DNA of 10,808 nt from an uncultured Sphingopyxis sp. (GTDB lineage: Bacteria; Pseudomonadota; Alphaproteobacteria; Sphingomonadales; Sphingomonadaceae): NCBI GenBank assembly GCA_937957805.1, contig CALFXW010000026.1, positions 1 to 10,808 of the forward strand, read 5' to 3'. Of the stretch, positions 6,831 through 10,808 are shown piece after piece. The translations under genes were made by a program, and so were the position numbers. Each line of letters starts with the position of its first letter. Position 1 is the first letter of the stretch. The notes under the pieces are model-generated. The model was not told where the DNA came from. It saw nothing but the letters and a program-made list of their open reading frames with translations, and did no database searches.

Positions 6831-7625
6831 TTAATGGCGGGGACGGTGCATCACTTCTTCCATCCGACGGCGGCTTTCGCTCGCGATTGCCTTGCGCCCG
6901 CCAATGCCATCGCCCGCAAAGGGTTCCAGGAAATGAATCACCGTCACAATCGGGCGGCGACGCGCAAGAATATGCAGGACATTGTGCAACCCCGGCTCCT
7001 CCCCCACCCACGCAATGGCGGACGCTTCAGCACCATAGTCGATATATACGGGCTGAATACTAATGCCCGGCGGGGGTGGTTCAAGCACGGCGAGCAAAGA
7101 TGTTTTGAAGGGCAGCAGGCTTTGGCCATCACTCGTCGTCGCCTCCGGGAAAACGGTGACCGCGCGCGTTTCTGCCAATGCTTCGCGCACCATTGCAACC
7201 TGATTGCCAACATTCATACGTTCGTGGCGCGCAACATAGATGGTGCGGTTCATATCCGCCAACCAGCGCAGCAACGGCGATGCTCGCAGCTCCGCCTTGG
7301 CGACATAGGCGGTGCCGCTCACCCCGGCGAGAACCAAAATATCGAGCCAAGAGACATGGTTGGCGATGATGAACATGTCACGGCGCGGCATTTGCCCCGT
7401 CATGCGAACCCGCGCGCCAAAAATGCGCGCCGTGCCGCCCAGAAAATATTTAGGCCATGGCGAGCCACGCATCAAAAACTGGGTCAGATAATGGAGTGGC
7501 ACGCAGGTAAATAGCCATGCCAGCGCAGTCAGTAACCGTGCAATAACGCGCGCCCAGCCGATGACGGTTAGGCGCGGCAGCGCGTGCGCGGCAGCGTCAA
7601 TCCTTGCGGTCGAGGGCGACGCCAT
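6831..7625 (-). CDS. plsC: 1-acyl-glycerol-3-phosphate acyltransferase-like protein (PlsC family)
   Basis: The 264-residue protein has one hydrophobic segment (about 21-48) likely to anchor it to the inner membrane, followed by acyltransferase motifs: NHVSWLD with the catalytic His90-x4-Asp95, FPEATTSDG (159-167) for glycerol-phosphate binding, and QPVYIDY (191-197). It should acylate lysophosphatidic acid or a related lysolipid; an ornithine-lipid (OlsA-like) acceptor cannot be excluded. Start ATG at 7625 has GGAG four bases upstream and lies inside the 3' end of fur, giving a 29-base overlap. An upstream in-frame extension to 7736 lies wholly within fur and shows no family similarity, so it was not used. 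Confidence 0.92.
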   Translation of the reverse strand: MASPSTARIDAAAHALPRLTVIGWARVIARLLTALAWLFTCVPLHYLTQFLMRGSPWPKYFLGGTARIFGARVRMTGQMPRRDMFIIANHVSWLDILVLAGVSGTAYVAKAELRASPLLRWLADMNRTIYVARHERMNVGNQVAMVREALAETRAVTVFPEATTSDGQSLLPFKTSLLAVLEPPPPGISIQPVYIDYGAEASAIAWVGEEPGLHNVLHILARRRPIVTVIHFLEPFAGDGIGGRKAIASESRRRMEEVMHRPRH

Positions 7626-8019
7626 AAAGCTCCATGCGATGGTCGACGAGCCGATAGCCCAGCCGTTCGGCAATGACCTTTTGCAAGGCTTCCAGTTCAG
7701 GGTCGACAAATTCGATGACCCGGCCGGTTTCGACATCGATCAGATGGTCGTGATGCGCCTCAGGCGCCGCCTCATAACGCGACCGGCCATCGCCAAAATC
7801 ATGCCGGTCCAGTATCCCGGCTTCTTCAAAGAGGCGCACGGTGCGATAGACGGTTGCAATCGAAATGCCGCTGTCGATGGCGGATGCCCGCGCGTGCAGC
7901 GTTTCCACATCTGGGTGATCGGCCGAATCGCTGATGACACGCGCAATAACGCGGCGCTGCTCGGTAATCCGAAGCCCCTTTTGCGCGCACAGCGCCTCAA
8001 TATCGATTGCGTGACCCAT
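7597..8019 (-). CDS. fur: Fur-family metal-responsive repressor (Fur/Mur type)
   Basis: The 140-residue protein has a winged helix-turn-helix with the recognition helix around SIATVYRTV (53-61), then the HHDH metal motif (89-92). The positions where many Fur proteins have a CxxC for structural zinc read DVETG, so that site is absent. Many alphaproteobacterial Fur/Mur proteins share this, and regulatory-site ligands (HHDH, E108/E110 area, H127) remain. It probably represses iron or manganese genes when its metal is bound; which metal is not decidable here. Start ATG at 8019 has GGAG six bases upstream; an earlier in-frame start at 8049 would fall at the likely -10 box, so it was rejected. It appears to be the first gene of a long operon. 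Confidence 0.94.
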   Translation of the reverse strand: MGHAIDIEALCAQKGLRITEQRRVIARVISDSADHPDVETLHARASAIDSGISIATVYRTVRLFEEAGILDRHDFGDGRSRYEAAPEAHHDHLIDVETGRVIEFVDPELEALQKVIAERLGYRLVDHRMELYGVALDRKD

Positions 8020-8048
8020 TATTGCTCCGTTCGCCCGACAGGCCAGCA

Positions 8049-8077
8049 ACTATAGGACGAGGCGCGCGCGCGGACAA
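8049..8077 (-). promoter_or_regulatory. Candidate sigma-70-type promoter of fur and the downstream operon
   Basis: On the minus strand a -35-like TTGTCC (8072-8077) is separated by exactly 17 bases from a -10-like TATAGT (8049-8054). Transcription would start near 8042, leaving about 23 bases of leader with GGAG before the fur ATG at 8019. The spacer contains a 10-base alternating GC run. No recognisable Fur box overlaps it. This is a pattern match only. Confidence 0.6.
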
Positions 8078-8121
8078 GCAAGGAGTGCCAGCCCGCGCGC
8101 AACCTTTTCATCTGCGATTAC

Positions 8122-8553
8122 TTATTTCGCCCGCTTACGGCGCCCACCGCGCCCCGATTTGCCAAGGCCAATCTGCTTGGCCAGCATCCGGCGCTGTTCG
8201 GCATAATTGGGCGCAACCATCGGATAATCGGCGGCAAGCCCCCATTTGGCGCGATAATCATCAGGCGTCATGCCATAATGCGTCATCAAATGCCGCTTGA
8301 GCATTTTCAGCTTTTTGCCGTCCTCCAAGCAGATGATATAGTCGGGCTTGATCGACGAACGGATAGAAACCGCTGGCTGGGGACGTTCTTCTGCCACGGC
8401 AGGTGCATCACCCAGCCCGTTCAACGCGCCAAATACCGACTGGATCAACCCCGGCAATTCCGTAGCGGAAACACTATTGTTGCTGACATGCGCCGAAACA
8501 ATGTCGGCGGTTAAAGTAGCGAGAAATTCGCGTGTATCATTGGTATCAGACAT
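8122..8553 (-). CDS. mucR: MucR/Ros-family zinc-finger transcriptional regulator
   Basis: The 143-residue protein has the MucR layout: an N-terminal oligomerisation region (1-50), a linker, and a prokaryotic C2H2-like finger. Metal ligands read Cys75-x2-Asp78-x9-His88-x3-His92, with Asp replacing the second Cys of Ros. This Cys-Asp-His-His version is known in MucR-type proteins and should still fold. The conserved HLMTHYGMTPDDYRAKWGL segment (88-106) and a very basic tail (GRGGRRKRAK) follow. MucR proteins bind AT-rich DNA with T-A steps, act as global, often autoregulated repressors, and in Caulobacter take part in cell-cycle control. The ATG at 8553 is preceded by AGGAAGAAGG. The gene has its own 111-base upstream region with striking repeats, and no terminator is visible before fur. 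Confidence 0.95.
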   Translation of the reverse strand: MSDTNDTREFLATLTADIVSAHVSNNSVSATELPGLIQSVFGALNGLGDAPAVAEERPQPAVSIRSSIKPDYIICLEDGKKLKMLKRHLMTHYGMTPDDYRAKWGLAADYPMVAPNYAEQRRMLAKQIGLGKSGRGGRRKRAK

Positions 8554-8564
8554 ATGCCTTCTTC

Positions 8565-8617
8565 CTGAGTCGATGGGGGAATGACAACGGCTGAGTCGAT
8601 ATATCTTGCCAACTCAG
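8565..8617. repeat. Direct repeats CTGAGTCGAT (x2) plus an inverted half-copy upstream of mucR
   Basis: The 10-base sequence CTGAGTCGAT occurs exactly at 8565-8574 and 8591-8600, a 26-base period. ACTCAG at 8612-8617 is the reverse complement of its first six bases. Each full copy contains GAGTC, a GANTC site for CcrM-type adenine methylation (8567-8571 and 8593-8597). The element starts 12 bases upstream of the mucR start codon, so the first copy would lie in the mRNA leader. It may be a regulator's binding array or a methylation-sensitive promoter element. Confidence 0.6.
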
Positions 8618-8641
8618 TCCGATTGTTTTCGCCTAGGCTTA

Positions 8642-8662
8642 TATATTGGCCGGCGCAATATA
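8642..8662. promoter_or_regulatory. AT-rich palindrome TATATTG-N7-CAATATA, candidate operator upstream of mucR
   Basis: Seven-base arms at 8642-8648 and 8656-8662 are perfect reverse complements around a GC-rich 7-base centre. The element begins just after the rimI stop (8665-8667), about 90 bases upstream of the mucR ATG. AT-rich arms rich in T-A steps fit the DNA preference reported for MucR proteins, so an autoregulatory operator is a reasonable inference. As RNA it could also form a weak hairpin at the rimI 3' end, but no U-run follows. Confidence 0.5.
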
Positions 8663-8664
8663 AA

Positions 8665-9168
8665 TTATTGAATGATATTTGACATTTGCCTATCGTCGTT
8701 ATCGATAATCAAATGTTGCATTGTTTCAGAATCGCGTAACTTTCCGTCGCCGCCGCGATAATAATTGGGTCGCGTTGCAATTCGGCTAAAGCCCATTTGC
8801 TGGTATAATGTGCGTGCCATATTGTCGGCGCGCACCTCCAAAAGCAAACGTTCGACGCCGCCTTTTCGCGCAGCGGCACGCCAATATTCGATCATTGCAC
8901 GCGCCATACCACAGCGCTGCATTGCCGGATGCACCGCGAGCAGCAACAATTCGCTTTCATCCAACATACGCCGGACGATGGCGAATCCGGCAAGTCCGCC
9001 GCCCTCCGGCGCCATGCATCCGAACAATTGATATCCCGGCAGACCAATAATTGCGATTATCTGCCCGACATTCCACGCTTCGCCATAGCTGGGGTCAAAT
9101 GCCGCCGCGCTGACATGCGATATTTGTTCGATATGTCGCCCGTCGAGCGGAATAATCGCGTAAGTCAT
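8665..9168 (-). CDS. rimI: Ribosomal-protein-alanine N-acetyltransferase-like GNAT protein
   Basis: The 167-residue protein is a GNAT acetyltransferase of the RimI type. Acetyl-CoA-binding motif A includes LLLLAVHPAMQRCGMA (74-89), with the Q/R-x-x-G-x-A loop. Glu111, Asn116 and Tyr122 lie at the usual catalytic positions, and the PNYY block (134-137) is typical of RimI. It probably acetylates the N-terminal alanine of ribosomal protein S18. It begins in an ATGA overlap with tsaB, the classic tsaB-rimI pairing. The last ~16 residues (from DNDDRQ) are more AT-rich and look unlike family members, so the tail may be lineage-specific. Confidence 0.92.
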   Translation of the reverse strand: MTYAIIPLDGRHIEQISHVSAAAFDPSYGEAWNVGQIIAIIGLPGYQLFGCMAPEGGGLAGFAIVRRMLDESELLLLAVHPAMQRCGMARAMIEYWRAAARKGGVERLLLEVRADNMARTLYQQMGFSRIATRPNYYRGGDGKLRDSETMQHLIIDNDDRQMSNIIQ

Positions 9169-9767
9169 CCACCTTTACCCGAAATCGCTGCATCGGGCGC
9201 GCGCGCATAAATGCTGCGCGGCGGGTCGATAAAGGCCGCATTTTCAATCCCCATCGCCGCGCGACTATCTGCGCTGGCTGCAAAGCCATGGCCCGATCCG
9301 CGCTGGGCAATAAGGTCGGCCGCACGCTCGCCCGCCACAAGGAACTGGCACACCTTCACTGCGTCCGGCGGTGCCAGCGACTGGGCATCATGCGGTGCAT
9401 TGGCGACCAACCATTCGCCATGCCCAGCATCGCACACTATCGAGAAATTATCGATACCGTGCGCTTCGCGGGCGGCGGCGGCGACCAGCGCCAGCGAATC
9501 GAAGCCGCGTAGGCTAGCCCCCCATGCAAAGGCAAGCGCGCGCGCGGCGGCAATGCCAATGCGCAACCCCGTAAAACTGCCGGGGCCACAACCGACCCAA
9601 ATTTCTTGCGCGATCCCGCCGTCGGGCAGGGCCGCAACAGCGGGGAGCAGTGCTTCGGCATGGCCGCGACCAATATCGCGGTGGTCATGGGCAATCAGTG
9701 CCCCGCCATCGAACAATGCCAACGACAGGAAACGACTGGTCGTATCGATTACCAACAGTCGCGCCAT
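9165..9767 (-). CDS. tsaB: tRNA threonylcarbamoyladenosine biosynthesis protein TsaB
   Basis: The 200-residue product opens with MARLLVIDTTSRFLSLAL (the ASKHA-fold beta strands) and has RGHAEALLP (34-42) and GPGSFTGLRIG (61-71), hallmark blocks of TsaB/YeaZ. It ends in the common P-x-Y-x-R-x-PDA pattern (SIYARAPDA). TsaB is the inactive TsaD paralogue that scaffolds the TsaB-TsaD-TsaE complex making t6A at position 37 of ANN-decoding tRNAs. The start ATG at 9767 is 13 bases after the upstream nitroreductase stop; the stop overlaps the rimI start by ATGA. Length is slightly below the 220-230 of many orthologues. Confidence 0.95.
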   Translation of the reverse strand: MARLLVIDTTSRFLSLALFDGGALIAHDHRDIGRGHAEALLPAVAALPDGGIAQEIWVGCGPGSFTGLRIGIAAARALAFAWGASLRGFDSLALVAAAAREAHGIDNFSIVCDAGHGEWLVANAPHDAQSLAPPDAVKVCQFLVAGERAADLIAQRGSGHGFAASADSRAAMGIENAAFIDPPRSIYARAPDAAISGKGG

Positions 9768-9780
9768 GACTGTCAGCGCT

Positions 9781-10374
9781 TCAGATTATCTGATTGAAAC
9801 GGGCAAATTCGGGGCGCGGACTGCGCTCAAAAATGCTCGCCGGGTCACCATAGCCGATGGTGGCAATGAAATTGCTGCGGATATGCGGTGTATCGCCAAA
9901 GAAAGCGGCATCGACCGCTGCATTGTCAAATCCCGACATCGGCCCGGTGTCGAGACCTAGCGCGCGCGCGGCGAGGAGGAGATATGCGCCTTGCAGGCTG
10001 CTGTTGCGAAATGCAGTCAACCCCGCCAGTTCGGCATTGCTGTCAAACCAACTTTTAGCGTCGGTGTGCGGAAAAAACTCCGGCAGATGTTCGTAAAATT
10101 GCTGATCCATGCCGATGATGGCGGTCACCGGCGCGGCCAATATCTTGGGCGCATTGGTCGGAATGGCGCAAGCGGCAAGCCGTGCCTTGGCAGCGTCGCT
10201 GGTGCACCAGATGATCCGCGCGGGCAGGCAATTGGCACTGGTCGGACCGAACTTCATCAAATCCCAAATGGCATGCAATTGGGCATCGCTGACCGGCCGG
10301 TCCAAATAGCCATTATAGCTGCGGGCACTGCGGAATAATTGGTCGAGCGCAGCGGCATCCAGCGTCTGATTCAT
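9781..10374 (-). CDS. rutE: Nitroreductase-family protein of the malonic semialdehyde reductase (RutE) type
   Basis: The 197-residue protein belongs to the FMN-dependent nitroreductase fold, RutE/YdfG-like subgroup. It has RSARSYNGYLDRPVSD (15-30), KFGPTSANCLPARI (41-54), TAFRNSSLQGAYL (120-132) and GLDTGPMSGFDNA (140-152), all strongly conserved there. RutE reduces malonic semialdehyde to 3-hydroxypropionate in pyrimidine degradation, but no other rut gene is in view, so the physiological substrate is open. The ATG at 10374 was preferred over one at 10398 because it gives the usual ~196-residue length and has GCAGG close upstream; the longer start would overlap the nfu gene by 11 bases. Confidence 0.88.
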   Translation of the reverse strand: MNQTLDAAALDQLFRSARSYNGYLDRPVSDAQLHAIWDLMKFGPTSANCLPARIIWCTSDAAKARLAACAIPTNAPKILAAPVTAIIGMDQQFYEHLPEFFPHTDAKSWFDSNAELAGLTAFRNSSLQGAYLLLAARALGLDTGPMSGFDNAAVDAAFFGDTPHIRSNFIATIGYGDPASIFERSPRPEFARFNQII

Positions 10375-10387
10375 CACCTGCCGCACC

Positions 10388-10808
10388 TCAGACTGCATGC
10401 ACCGCGGTCACTTCGGGCACATAATGTTTGAGCAGGGATTCAATACCATGCTTCAGTGTCGCTGTTGACGACGGGCAGCCTGAACAGGCACCCTGCATCG
10501 TCAGATAGACATTGCCCTTATCAAACCCGCGAAAAATAATGTCGCCACCGTCATTGGCAACCGCCGGGCGCACCCGCGCGTCGATGAGGTCGCGGATCTG
10601 ATCGACAATGTCCGCGTCCGCAGGATCAACCGGAAACTCGAGTAAATCTTCATCCGCTGGCACATTTATGCCCGCCGCGCTCGCCGGGTGGAACAGCGGC
10701 ATATCGCCAACAAAATGGTCGAGCAGAATCGCTGCAATATCGCCGTGCAGTGCATTCCAGTCGGCACCCGTCGCGGCGGTTACCGAAATGAAATTGCGCC
10801 CGAAATGC
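10388..10808 (-). CDS. NifU/Nfu-family iron-sulfur carrier (partial, N-terminus beyond right edge)
   Basis: The frame is open from the right edge (139 residues visible) to a TGA at 10388-10390. The first ~35 visible residues (FGRNFISVTAATGADWNAL...) match the Nfu N-terminal domain. The C-terminal domain follows a short linker and carries DARVRPAVANDGGDI and the cluster-binding GACSGCPSS motif (cysteines at visible residues 108 and 111). Two subunits share a 4Fe-4S cluster via this CxxC and pass it to client proteins; MiaB, encoded downstream, is a plausible kind of client. Full-length alphaproteobacterial Nfu is about 185-190 residues, so about 50 are missing. An internal ATG at 10702 would omit the N-terminal domain and is not the real start. 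Confidence 0.93.
   Translation of the reverse strand, partial: HFGRNFISVTAATGADWNALHGDIAAILLDHFVGDMPLFHPASAAGINVPADEDLLEFPVDPADADIVDQIRDLIDARVRPAVANDGGDIIFRGFDKGNVYLTMQGACSGCPSSTATLKHGIESLLKHYVPEVTAVHAV

Noticed and set aside
6826..6840. CCGCC-N5-GGCGG inverted repeat over the plsC stop codon
   Set aside because: Only a 5-bp stem with no following T-run on the minus strand; a chance event is likely in GC-rich DNA.
8679..8709. TTGACA ... GATAAT plus-strand promoter-like pair
   Set aside because: It lies inside rimI in antisense, the spacer is 19 bases, and no plus-strand gene follows.

Overview
The window is dominated (about 816-10808) by a tightly packed run of genes, all on the minus strand, with the content and order of an alphaproteobacterial chromosome. 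The best guess is a member of the Sphingomonadales: high-GC DNA, a MucR/Ros regulator, a Fur without its structural-zinc cysteines, and the core order miaB-phoH-ybeY-corC. This assignment rests on protein features and synteny, not on any search.

In transcription order (right to left) there are two groups. The first is a partial Nfu iron-sulfur carrier, a RutE-type nitroreductase, tsaB, rimI and mucR. The second starts from a plausible promoter at 8049-8077 and runs fur, plsC, miaB, phoH, ybeY, corC, a GT4 glycosyltransferase and rarA. Four junctions (tsaB/rimI, phoH/ybeY, ybeY/corC, glycosyltransferase/rarA) are ATGA stop-start overlaps, and fur/plsC overlap by 29 bases. The content is mainly housekeeping: tRNA modification (tsaB, miaB), ribosome and RNA maturation (rimI, ybeY, phoH), metal homeostasis (nfu, fur, probably corC), envelope lipid and glycan synthesis (plsC, glycosyltransferase) and fork repair (rarA).

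The left ~800 bases look foreign to the rest. rarA is intact in frame to about residue 290-296 and then turns, without a stop, into the C-terminal ~120 residues of a formylglycine-generating-enzyme-like (SUMF1/EgtB/PvdO) protein. This is followed by the start of a hotdog-fold acyl-CoA thioesterase running off the left edge. Both left-end genes favour GTG/CTG codons, in a style I associate with betaproteobacteria such as Comamonadaceae. The break falls in a short segment (about 807-827) whose peptide, DPQALVQ, would fit either protein. A chimeric assembly join is the leading explanation; a real microhomology recombination is the alternative.

I found no convincing new multi-gene system. The most interesting unexplained structure is the 111-base region between rimI and mucR. 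It holds two 10-bp direct repeats that each carry a GANTC (CcrM-type) methylation site, a third half-copy in inverted orientation, and a separate AT-rich 7-7-7 palindrome. Together they look like the control region of mucR. No gene-free stretch exceeds about 111 bases. I saw no tRNA, rRNA, CRISPR array, insertion sequence or convincing intrinsic terminator.
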